Positions 1 through 6,068 of a stretch of DNA of 6,494 nt are shown here, in pieces (within the stretch, counting starts at the first letter, position 1; the number at the start of each line of letters is the position of its first letter). Position numbers and translations under genes: made by a program. The DNA is from Comamonadaceae bacterium (GTDB taxonomy: Bacteria > Pseudomonadota > Gammaproteobacteria > Burkholderiales > Burkholderiaceae), in NCBI GenBank assembly GCA_947374535.1, contig CANCCJ010000139.1:1-6494 (forward strand), written 5' to 3'. The notes below the pieces were generated by a model. The model saw nothing but the letters and a program-made list of their open reading frames with translations, searched no databases and was not told the origin of the DNA.

Positions 1-116
1 TCGTAGAACTCGCGAGCGCGCAAGTCGGTCAACAGACCCAATTTTTCAATGGTGCGCTTGAAGCGACGCAGAGCGACGTCAAACGGTTCGTTTTCTTTTA
101 CACGGATGGTGGTCAT
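1..116 (-). CDS. rpsU: 30S ribosomal protein bS21, N-terminal part (runs off the left edge)
   Basis: The minus strand from the ATG at 116-114 reads [20 protein letters not shown] and continues for 38 residues to the window edge with no stop. The opening [20 protein letters not shown] and the basic stretch that follows are the recognisable N-terminus of bS21, a small (about 70 residue) 30S subunit protein near the mRNA exit/anti-SD region that supports initiation. About half the protein is therefore missing here. The start has only a weak Shine-Dalgarno-like GGA about 10 nt upstream. The gene lies downstream of the flavoprotein gene on the same strand, but a promoter of its own is visible at 242-270. 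In many proteobacteria rpsU is followed by a GatB/YqeY gene or by dnaG/rpoD; that part lies outside the window. Confidence 0.95.
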
Positions 117-190
117 TACCAAAATTTCCAAATATTTGCAGTCAGAGGGTGCCTAGGAAGATCGTGCCTGAGCGCCATGCCTGCGGTGTT

Positions 191-221
191 CCCCAACATT
201 AAGTTGATCAGGCCGTTGGGG
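191..221 (-). promoter_or_regulatory. Inverted repeat in the predicted rpsU leader
   Basis: Perfect 7-bp arms CCCCAAC (191-197) and GTTGGGG (215-221) flank a 17-nt loop. On the minus strand the hairpin would fall early in the transcript starting at the predicted rpsU promoter. No T-run follows in the minus direction, so it does not look like an intrinsic terminator. It may be a leader structure or chance. Confidence 0.3.
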
Positions 222-241
222 GTTTGCCAGCAAAGACATAA

Positions 242-270
242 ATTATAGCGACTAAACCGCCGGTTTTAAA
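242..270 (-). promoter_or_regulatory. Putative sigma70 promoter for rpsU
   Basis: On the minus strand a perfect TATAAT (242-247) is preceded, after exactly 17 nt, by TTTAAA (265-270), a 4 of 6 match to the -35 consensus. The promoter overlaps the last codons and stop of the flavoprotein gene. Initiation about 7 nt downstream (near 235) would give an rpsU leader of about 120 nt. This is a pattern match only. Confidence 0.55.
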
Positions 271-1502
271 GCTGCTCCCAAGGCTTTTGCGCACGCATGC
301 CCGCTGGCCCAAGCCCATTGGAAGTTGTAGCCGCCCAACCAGCCCGTGATGTCCACCACTTCGCCAATGAAATAGAGGCCTGGTTGCTTGGATTCCATGG
401 TTTGCTGCGACAAATCACGCGTGTCCACGCCGCCCACGGTGACTTCGGCTTTTTTGTAGCCCTCGGTGCCCGTGGGGGCGAGAGGCCAAGCGCTAAGGCG
501 CTGGGCCAAGAGGCTCAGGGCTTTGTCGCTGGCTTCAATCACGGGGCGCTGCCACGCCGGGTCTTGACTGATCCAGGTGTCGGCCAAACGCGACGGTACC
601 CATGCGTTCAGTTCGTTTGCGATCAGTTTTTTAGAGTGTTGTTTGGCAGCCATCAACGCTTCTTGTAGGTCCATCTCGGGCGCGAGGTTGATGCGCAGGT
701 CTGTGCCTGCTTGCCAATAGCTGGAAATTTGCAACACCCCCGGACCCGACAAGCCGCGGTGGGTGAACAGCAAATCTTCGTCAAAACTTTGCAGGGTTTT
801 CTTGGTGCCTGTCTCAATGCGCACAGGCAGCGAGAGGCCCGACAGCTGCGCATAGGGTGCCCAAGCTTTGTCGTCAAACGTGAGCGGCACGAGGCCAGGG
901 CGGGGCTCGACCAAGCGTAAGTTGAATTGCTTGGCCAGTCGGTAGCCAATATCAGTCGCCCCAATTTTAGGGATGGACAAACCGCCTGTGGCCACCACCA
1001 CAGCCGCTGCGTGCACGGTGCCTTGACCCGTGTCGACTTCGTAGCGCTGTGCCTCGGCCGCGGCGTCTGAATAGCGAATAGCTTTGAGGCTGCAGGGCTG
1101 CCAGCGCGTGACGCTGCCGCCACTGGCTGACCCATTGCATTCGGCCAGCAGCATTTGAATCAGGTCTTCGGCGGAGCGGTCGCAAAACAGCTGGCCTTTG
1201 TGCTTTTCGTGAAATGGGATGCCGTGTTTTTGCATCAGCGCCATAAAGTCTTGCGGCGTGTAGCGCGATAGGGCACTGCGGCAAAACTGCGGGTTCTCAC
1301 CCAAAAAGTGTTTGTGCGGTGCGCGCACATCGAGCTCGCGGTTGGTGAAGTTGCTGCGGCCGCCGCCTGATATACGGATTTTTTCAGCCACTTTCTCGCT
1401 GTGGTCGAGCACCAGTACTTGTAAGCCTTGTTGCGCGGCCACGCCTGCACAAAACAAACCGGCAGCACCGGCGCCCACGATCACAACATCAAAAATTTTC
1501 AT
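252..1502 (-). CDS. HI0933/BaiN-family NAD(P)/FAD-dependent oxidoreductase
   Basis: A 416-residue cytosolic flavoprotein of the HI0933-like family (E. coli YhiN, BaiN/RdsA group). It has an N-terminal Rossmann dinucleotide-binding motif GAGAAG at residues 10-15 and an acidic residue at the end of the second strand (D33). The family signature KIRISGGGRSNFTN lies at 41-54, and near the C-terminus comes the second FAD motif, GLYFIGEVVDITGWLGGYNF, then QWAWASG. Length is typical (about 390-420) and no key motif is missing. The physiological substrate is unknown for most members; BaiN was described in bile-acid metabolism of gut clostridia, and that role should not be transferred here. The ATG start leaves only a few residues before the first beta strand, as usual, but there is no clear ribosome-binding site. 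It starts 9 bp after the lysR-type stop on the same strand, so read-through from that gene is possible. GC is near 60 percent, higher than in its lysR neighbour. Confidence 0.92.
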   Translation of the reverse strand: MKIFDVVIVGAGAAGLFCAGVAAQQGLQVLVLDHSEKVAEKIRISGGGRSNFTNRELDVRAPHKHFLGENPQFCRSALSRYTPQDFMALMQKHGIPFHEKHKGQLFCDRSAEDLIQMLLAECNGSASGGSVTRWQPCSLKAIRYSDAAAEAQRYEVDTGQGTVHAAAVVVATGGLSIPKIGATDIGYRLAKQFNLRLVEPRPGLVPLTFDDKAWAPYAQLSGLSLPVRIETGTKKTLQSFDEDLLFTHRGLSGPGVLQISSYWQAGTDLRINLAPEMDLQEALMAAKQHSKKLIANELNAWVPSRLADTWISQDPAWQRPVIEASDKALSLLAQRLSAWPLAPTGTEGYKKAEVTVGGVDTRDLSQQTMESKQPGLYFIGEVVDITGWLGGYNFQWAWASGHACAKALGAALKPAV

Positions 1503-1511
1503 GCGTTGAGT

Positions 1512-2408
1512 TTAGTGATCTAGTTTCTTGTCATTCAGGAGGTGCTGTTTGAATGCCTCGGCAACAGGTGAAAGATTTTTTGCAGCGAGGTGCACCAAGT
1601 GCCATGACGACCGCAGTGGAAATCCTGGCACGTGAATGACGCTAGCGCCATGTTCCTTTTGATGTCCATGCAAGGCATGTTGAGAAATCACGCCAATCCC
1701 GAGGTCGCCAGCCACGGCTTCTTTGATGGCTTCGTTGCTTCCCAGCTCCAATCGAATGTTGGGACGAAATTTTGAGGTGGCGAAGTGAGCATCTCCAGCC
1801 ATTCGAGTGCCAGATCCTTTTTCACGCAGGATGAATCTGTGTTTTGATAATTCTGCGAGTGAAACTTTGGCTTGCTTGACCAATGGATTGTTGGAGGCGG
1901 CAATCATCACGATCGGGTTGGGCAGCACGATCTCATCTATCAGCGCGAGGTCTGGAGGCGGCATCGACATGATGTAGAGGTCATCTCTGTTGTCGCGCAG
2001 TCGTTCCAGCACGCCATCTCGGTTCAAGATTTCTAGCGAGACATCGATGGAAGGATGGCGTTTGCAAAAAGAGCCAATTAGTTTTGGCATGAAATACTTG
2101 GCAGTGCTCACCACAGAAATTTTCAGTCGACCACGCGAGATGCCCTTGGTGGCGTCCACCAGTTGTTCAAATGATTCCCAGCTTTGACACATCTCGCGGG
2201 CGGTGGACGCGAGCGCTTGGCCTGTCTCGGTCAGAAAAATCTTTTTCCCAATCACCTCGTACAGCGGAAGACCTATTGCCATGCTCATTTCTTTGAGTTG
2301 CATGGATGCCGTCGGTTGTGTGACATGCATGACTTTTGCAGCTGCGCTGACACTTCCTTTTTCCGCCAAGGCTTGGAAGAGTCGCAGTTGGCGAAAAGTT
2401 AAATGCAT
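1512..2408 (-). CDS. LysR-type transcriptional regulator, CbbR/CmpR-like, next to the bicarbonate permease
   Basis: A 298-residue LysR-family regulator of standard length. The N-terminal winged helix-turn-helix spans about residues 3-62, with the core VSAAAKVMHVTQPTASMQLK at 20-39. A linker helix leads to a periplasmic-binding-protein-like effector domain (about 90-295). Within it, REKGSGTR and a later LELGSNEAIKEAV stretch resemble members of the CbbR/CmpR/YeiE branch. The gene is divergent from the sbtA-like permease across 85 bp, the usual arrangement for a LysR regulator and its target. Known relatives CmpR and CbbR control inorganic-carbon uptake and fixation genes and sense metabolites such as RuBP, 2-phosphoglycolate or NADPH; the effector here is unknown. 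The inference that it controls the permease rests on position and subfamily resemblance. Only a weak purine-rich AAAAG precedes the ATG. Base composition is AT-richer than that of the flavoprotein downstream. Confidence 0.93.
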   Translation of the reverse strand: MHLTFRQLRLFQALAEKGSVSAAAKVMHVTQPTASMQLKEMSMAIGLPLYEVIGKKIFLTETGQALASTAREMCQSWESFEQLVDATKGISRGRLKISVVSTAKYFMPKLIGSFCKRHPSIDVSLEILNRDGVLERLRDNRDDLYIMSMPPPDLALIDEIVLPNPIVMIAASNNPLVKQAKVSLAELSKHRFILREKGSGTRMAGDAHFATSKFRPNIRLELGSNEAIKEAVAGDLGIGVISQHALHGHQKEHGASVIHVPGFPLRSSWHLVHLAAKNLSPVAEAFKQHLLNDKKLDH

Positions 2409-2493
2409 AGACTTTTATCTATAGTTGGATGTTTAAAAATCAATTTTACAAAATGATTCGTGAAATTTAAGATTTCTGTAAAGGAATCCATCC
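2409..2493. promoter_or_regulatory. Divergent lysR / sbtA control region
   Basis: These 85 bp separate the two divergent start codons and are strikingly AT-rich. Two short inverted repeats are visible: AAAAT/ATTTT around 2436-2447 (2-nt spacer) and GAAAT/ATTTC at 2462-2476 (5-nt spacer), the second ending 4 nt before the sbtA Shine-Dalgarno. Either could be part of a LysR-type operator, but neither is a clean T-N11-A palindrome. A strong Shine-Dalgarno AAAGGA (2480-2485) sits 8 nt before the permease ATG. No promoter with good -35 and -10 boxes stands out on either strand. A regulatory role follows from the divergent arrangement; the exact sites are guesses. Confidence 0.5.
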
Positions 2494-3474
2494 ATGCGCA
2501 ACCTTCTCGACCCTGCCATCTTGTTTTTTATTGTGGGCGTTCTGGCTGGCGCTGTCCGTTCCAATCTGGAAATTCCGCCCTCTATATCCCGATTTCTGTC
2601 TTTGTATCTACTCATGGCTCTGGGTTTGAAGGGCGGTTTTGCGCTCTCGCATTCAGGGTTGACGGCCCAAGTCGGCATCAGTTTGTCGGCAGCCATCGCT
2701 CTGGCCATCTGCATTCCCCTCATGGGGTATTTAATTTTGAGTCGGTTTGTTTCAGGATTTGACGCTGCTGCGGTTGCTGCCACATACGGTTCCGTCAGTG
2801 CTGTGACCTTTGTCACAGCGGTTCAATATTTGGAAAACTCAGGTGTTACCTATGGCGGGCATATGGCGGCGGCGATGGCCTTGATGGAGTCTCCGGCCAT
2901 CATCATGGCTGTCGTGTTTGCCAACGTGCTGCGGCAATCCAGTAGTGATGCTGTGCTTCAGGGGCAATCAGCGGCGCCGAGTATGAAGGTCGGCAAGATT
3001 TTGCATGAGTCCTTCACTGACGGTGCACAGTTGTTGCTTTTGGGAGCGATGTTGGTCGGCTTGCTAACGGGTGACGCGGGCAAGGCTGCCATGCAGCCTT
3101 TTTCTGGCGATCTGTTCAAGGGCATGCTGTCGTTCTTTTTGCTCGACATGGGCTTGATGGCCGCTCGTAACTTACCCAAATCCCACGGTCATTCGCCTGT
3201 GTTGATGGCCTACGCCGTCTTGGGGCCTGTGACACATGCCAGCCTAGCCCTGGCGCTGGCTGTCTTGTTGAGCCTGCCTGTGGGTGACGGCGCCTTGTTG
3301 ATGGTCTTGGCGGCGAGTGCCTCTTATATTGCTGTGCCTGCCGTTCTGCGGTATGCGCTGCCAGAGTCGAATCCGTCCCTGTACTTTGGCTTGAGTCTGG
3401 GCGTGACCTTTCCCTTGAACATTCTATTCGGTATTCCGGTTTATGTGTTCTTGGCGCAAGCCTTTTTAAGTTGA
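2494..3474 (+). CDS. sbtA: SbtA-family sodium-dependent bicarbonate permease
   Basis: A 326-residue, very hydrophobic inner-membrane protein that I recognise as SbtA (Sbt_1/DUF897 family), the Na+/HCO3- symporter first studied in cyanobacteria. About ten membrane helices can be drawn in two inverted halves, roughly 5-146 and 177-324, split by a short polar loop (about 147-176). Family-like stretches are GLKGG at 44-48, GSVSAVTF at 99-106 (matching the GAVSGST region of the cyanobacterial protein), MESPA at 131-135, DMGLMAAR at 218-225, and AASASYIAVPAVLR at 273-286 followed by NPSLYFGLSLGVTFP. Cyanobacterial SbtA is about 370 residues; the shortfall lies mostly in the central loop. Its usual PII-like partner SbtB is not in the window. 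The start is supported by AAAGGA 8 nt upstream. It is divergent from the LysR-type gene and 7 bp ahead of the DUF6671 gene, suggesting a two-gene operon. Other anions have not been excluded as substrates. Confidence 0.9.
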   Translation: MRNLLDPAILFFIVGVLAGAVRSNLEIPPSISRFLSLYLLMALGLKGGFALSHSGLTAQVGISLSAAIALAICIPLMGYLILSRFVSGFDAAAVAATYGSVSAVTFVTAVQYLENSGVTYGGHMAAAMALMESPAIIMAVVFANVLRQSSSDAVLQGQSAAPSMKVGKILHESFTDGAQLLLLGAMLVGLLTGDAGKAAMQPFSGDLFKGMLSFFLLDMGLMAARNLPKSHGHSPVLMAYAVLGPVTHASLALALAVLLSLPVGDGALLMVLAASASYIAVPAVLRYALPESNPSLYFGLSLGVTFPLNILFGIPVYVFLAQAFLS

Positions 3475-3481
3475 GGTTGGC

Positions 3482-4339
3482 ATGGCAAAGTGTGCAACGC
3501 TCGTTTACCAAGGCAGTCAAGTCGCATTTCTCACGCAACACGGCAAAGAGCAGTTGGTCCGTGATCGCCTAGAAGATGCCTTAGGTTGCCAACTGGTGCA
3601 CACGTCGTCCTATGACACGGATCTGTTAGGCACTTTCACAAACGAGGTGGTTCGGCAAGGTTCGCAACTCGATGCGGCCAGAATCAAAGCAGAAATTGGC
3701 ATGCGGCTGACGGGTATACATATTGGCATTGCCAGTGAGGGTTCGTTTGGCCCAGATCCCTTTGTGGGCTTCACCCCTTGGAACTCTGAAGTTTTATTGT
3801 GGATTGATCAAACACTTGGCATTGAAGTGCAAGGTTTTGCACATGGTCCCGCTCAGAGCCTGCAAAGAACCATCCAAACCTTGGATGAACTGCACAGTTT
3901 CGTGACTGAGGCTAATTTTCCGAGCCACCACTTGAATCTGCGCCCCGAGCATGCCCTCGGTGCGCAATGGCAAAAAGGCATCTGTGATTTGCAGGAACTC
4001 ATCCACGCATTTCATTTGGCCCAGTCGCAGACAGCAGGGGGTGGGGTGCTGATTGAGAACGATCTCAGGGCATTTTCAAACCCAACGCGACAAGCTTTGA
4101 TCTGTCAAGCCACAGAGGATTTGATTCAAAAATTGCGGTCAGCTTGCCCTCAATGTGCCATGCCAGGCTTTAGCCTGAAAAAGAAATTGTCGGGTTTGCC
4201 ATGTCGACTCTGTACTCAACCAACTCAGCTTCCTATCGGTGAGGTTTGGCAGTGTGTGTCTTGCACTTTTCAAGAACAAATATTAGCTAATACGCCTGAA
4301 TTTGCAGACCCTGCGCGATGCAACTATTGCAACCCCTAA
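3482..4339 (+). CDS. DUF6671-family protein with a C-terminal double CxxC zinc-ribbon-like region
   Basis: A 285-residue soluble protein that I recognise as DUF6671; its function is not known to me. No signal peptide or membrane segment is visible. Motif-like stretches in order are TQHGKE (18-23), DTDLLGTF (45-52), AARIKAEIG (65-73), ASEGSFGPDP (84-93), FPSHHLNLRP (146-155) and DLRAFSNPTR (194-203). A cysteine-rich tail follows with four CxxC pairs at 222/225, 241/244, 258/261 and 280/283, enough for two four-cysteine metal sites. The order of the first four motifs resembles that of ITPase/Maf-type nucleotide pyrophosphatases; this is my inference, not an established assignment. The ATG lies 7 bp after the sbtA stop, and a GAGG overlapping that stop can serve as ribosome-binding site, so the two genes are probably co-transcribed and translationally coupled. 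This context suggests a role linked to bicarbonate uptake or its regulation. It ends 9 bp from the convergent cobA stop. Confidence 0.85.
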   Translation: MAKCATLVYQGSQVAFLTQHGKEQLVRDRLEDALGCQLVHTSSYDTDLLGTFTNEVVRQGSQLDAARIKAEIGMRLTGIHIGIASEGSFGPDPFVGFTPWNSEVLLWIDQTLGIEVQGFAHGPAQSLQRTIQTLDELHSFVTEANFPSHHLNLRPEHALGAQWQKGICDLQELIHAFHLAQSQTAGGGVLIENDLRAFSNPTRQALICQATEDLIQKLRSACPQCAMPGFSLKKKLSGLPCRLCTQPTQLPIGEVWQCVSCTFQEQILANTPEFADPARCNYCNP

Positions 4340-4348
4340 ACCTTGACA

Positions 4349-5134
4349 CTAAGACGCGCCAATGGCTTTCTGTGTGGCACCGTTTTGCATGGCCAACACC
4401 CCGTTAAATACATCTCCAACGACGATGACCGATGGGCTAGCCAGCTGCTCGCGAATGATGGTGTCATGCAACTGCTGCAGCTCGCACACCACATGGCGCT
4501 GCGTAGGCAGGCTCACTTGGTGAATCACGGCCACGGGCGTATCGGCGCGCATGCTTTGTAGCAGCGCTTCTTGCAGCTGCGCTGCGCCACTCACGCCCAT
4601 GTAAATCACCAGCGTGAGTTTGGCTTGTCGTGCGGTCTTGCCCAATGCCACCCAGTCCACGCTGTCAGCCGCACCTCGCTTGGCGTGGCCGGTGATGAAC
4701 ACCACGCCATGCGCGTGTTCGCGATGGGTGAGAGGAATCCCCAGCGAAGTCACGCCCGCCAAGCCGGAGGTGATGCCGTTGATGACTGTGACCGTGATGC
4801 CTTGTCCGTGCAAGTGCTCCACTTCTTCACCCCCACGGCCAAAGATGAAGGGGTCCCCGCCTTTGAGGCGCACTACGGTTTCGCCCGCCAGTGCTTCTTG
4901 CGCCATGAGCTTTTCAATGAAGGCTTGCGGGGTCGATTTGCAGCCACCGCGCTTACCCACATAGATGATGCGTGCCGTGGGCGAAGCATGGGCAGTGATG
5001 GCGTCGCTCACCAAATCGTCAACCAACAAAACGGTGGCCGAGGCAATGGCTTTGACCGCTTTGAGTGTCAACAGTTCAGGGGCGCCAGGGCCTGCGCCGA
5101 CCAAGGTGACATGGGGTTGGAATGGGTGTGTCAT
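4349..5134 (-). CDS. cobA: Uroporphyrinogen-III C-methyltransferase (SUMT)
   Basis: This cytosolic enzyme uses two S-adenosylmethionine to methylate uroporphyrinogen III at C-2 and C-7, giving precorrin-2, the branch point to siroheme and cobalamin. The 261 residues are a standalone SUMT length, without the CysG dehydrogenase/ferrochelatase half. Signatures are complete: TLVGAGPGAPELLT (10-23) for the SAM-binding loop, VGKRGG (59-64), RLKGGDPFIFGRGGEE (89-104), then ITSGLAGVTSLGIPLTHRE. I chose the ATG at 5134, 2 nt after the ybiB stop. An in-frame TTG at 5140 would add two residues and overlap that stop, and is less likely. There is no strong Shine-Dalgarno, so translation is probably coupled to ybiB. 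In Burkholderiales a cobA of this type often accompanies nitrate/nitrite assimilation genes, where it would feed siroheme to nitrite or sulfite reductase; such genes are not in this window. The 3' end faces DUF6671 with a 9-bp gap. Confidence 0.94.
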   Translation of the reverse strand: MTHPFQPHVTLVGAGPGAPELLTLKAVKAIASATVLLVDDLVSDAITAHASPTARIIYVGKRGGCKSTPQAFIEKLMAQEALAGETVVRLKGGDPFIFGRGGEEVEHLHGQGITVTVINGITSGLAGVTSLGIPLTHREHAHGVVFITGHAKRGAADSVDWVALGKTARQAKLTLVIYMGVSGAAQLQEALLQSMRADTPVAVIHQVSLPTQRHVVCELQQLHDTIIREQLASPSVIVVGDVFNGVLAMQNGATQKAIGAS

Positions 5135-5136
5135 GG

Positions 5137-6039
5137 TCAAAGGCTCAAGGCGTTCAGTACGGCTTGCACTTGTGCAGCCAGAGGTTCTGGCACGGTCAGT
5201 TCGCCGCTGAGCACAGCTTGTGTGTAGCGTGCGGTGGTAGCTGCGTCTATGTTGGTGGGTAGCTCTGGCAGTTTCACGAGCGAGCCCGCTTGGGTTTCTA
5301 CCAAGAGCGTGCGCGTGCCATGCGCAAAAGCGTCCATTTGCGGTGTGCGGCGAGCATCGGCCACCACTTCGCCTTCGGTGCCGCGCAAGAGCAGGGCGCG
5401 TGCGCCGGTCAGCTCTAACGTGGCGGCCATCGATAGGGCGTATTCGGGGTGTGTGTAGCTGCTCACCAGCAGGGCATCTGCTGTCGTGGTGGGGTTCATC
5501 AGCTTCACTAAGCTGTGGGCGGGATTGCGCAGGCCGACCACGCGGCGCACGTCTAGCAAACGTTTCAGGCCGGGGCAGAGCACTTCGGTGGGGGCAAACA
5601 CCACCTCGCCAACCTGCACCGCGCGCGCTTGGGTCAAGGCCTGCACGCCCATGGCGCTGAGCACTTCTTGGCTGCTGATACGGGTGGATTCTGTAGCCGT
5701 GCCATGCATGACGACAGCCAAGCCTTCGCGGGCCAGCAGGTGTGCCAGTAAGGGGGTGAGCACGGGCAGCTTGCGTGCGCCGTTGTAGCTGGGCAGCACC
5801 ACGACAGGGCTGGAGGCGCCGATGTGTTGCAGACGAGCATGCGTGGCATCTAAAAAGCCAGCCATTTCTTGGTCGGTTTCACCCTTGATGCGCATGGCGA
5901 TGCAAAAGGCTCCGAGCTCTAAGTCTGTGACATGGCCATCCAAGATTTGCCCCATCAGGTCTGCGGCCTGTGCGCGGTCAAGCGCCCGCGCGCCGTCGCG
6001 CCCGCGTCCGATGTCTTTGATGTAATGGCTGATGCTCAT
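5137..6039 (-). CDS. ybiB: YbiB (TrpD2-type) DNA-binding protein
   Basis: A 300-residue member of the glycosyltransferase family 3 fold, related to anthranilate phosphoribosyltransferase TrpD but of the YbiB/TrpD2 branch. The N-terminal helical domain (about 1-70) contains LELGAFCIAMRIKGET followed by EMAGFLDA. Where TrpD carries its phosphate-binding GTGGD motif, this protein has SYNGARKLPVL (84-94), the YbiB-type variant, then LLAREGLAVVMHG. Further on come HSLVKLMNP and LLLRGTEGEVVADARR. E. coli YbiB is reported to bind nucleic acids without sequence preference and to lack anthranilate phosphoribosyltransferase activity. The same is expected here, with the real role unknown. The length is a little below the usual 310-320. 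It is the first gene of a ybiB-cobA pair with 2 nt between stop and ATG. A hairpin sits directly before its start codon (6041-6057). GC is high, near 62 percent in sampled stretches. Confidence 0.9.
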   Translation of the reverse strand: MSISHYIKDIGRGRDGARALDRAQAADLMGQILDGHVTDLELGAFCIAMRIKGETDQEMAGFLDATHARLQHIGASSPVVVLPSYNGARKLPVLTPLLAHLLAREGLAVVMHGTATESTRISSQEVLSAMGVQALTQARAVQVGEVVFAPTEVLCPGLKRLLDVRRVVGLRNPAHSLVKLMNPTTTADALLVSSYTHPEYALSMAATLELTGARALLLRGTEGEVVADARRTPQMDAFAHGTRTLLVETQAGSLVKLPELPTNIDAATTARYTQAVLSGELTVPEPLAAQVQAVLNALSL

Positions 6040-6040
6040 G

Positions 6041-6057
6041 CTGCGATTGTCTCGCAG
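6041..6057 (-). promoter_or_regulatory. Hairpin directly upstream of the ybiB start codon
   Basis: Perfect 6-bp arms CTGCGA and TCGCAG enclose a 5-nt loop. The structure ends one nucleotide before the ybiB ATG. On the minus strand it contains the only Shine-Dalgarno-like purine run (GCGAGA), so in RNA it could mask the initiation region. No T-run follows on either strand, which argues against a terminator. Confidence 0.35.
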
Positions 6058-6068
6058 ACTAGATAACT

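Noticed and set aside
191..221. CCCCAAC/GTTGGGG hairpin as intrinsic terminator of the flavoprotein gene
   Set aside because: No T-run follows the stem in the minus direction and the loop is 17 nt, so an intrinsic terminator is not supported.
653..1135. A 160-residue frame on the minus strand within the flavoprotein gene
   Set aside because: It overlaps the HI0933-type gene on the same strand in another frame, is rich in Arg/Ser/Pro/Cys, and has no recognisable domain.
2433..2816. A 127-residue frame on the minus strand covering the lysR-sbtA gap and the start of sbtA
   Set aside because: It is antisense to the clearly recognisable SbtA N-terminus and has no family features.
1512..4352. TTAGTG (1512-1517) and CACTAA (4347-4352) as terminal inverted repeats of an inserted cassette
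   Set aside because: Six bases with two of them part of stop codons are easily matched by chance, and there is no transposase or target-site duplication.
5135..5140. TTG at 5140 as the cobA start
   Set aside because: It would add only two residues and overlap the ybiB stop; the in-frame ATG at 5134 directly after that stop is the simpler choice.
4571..5227. A 218-residue open frame on the plus strand opposite cobA
   Set aside because: It lies antisense to the complete SUMT gene with all its motifs, has composition rich in Ala/Arg/His/Cys typical of shadow frames in high-GC DNA, and resembles no family I know.
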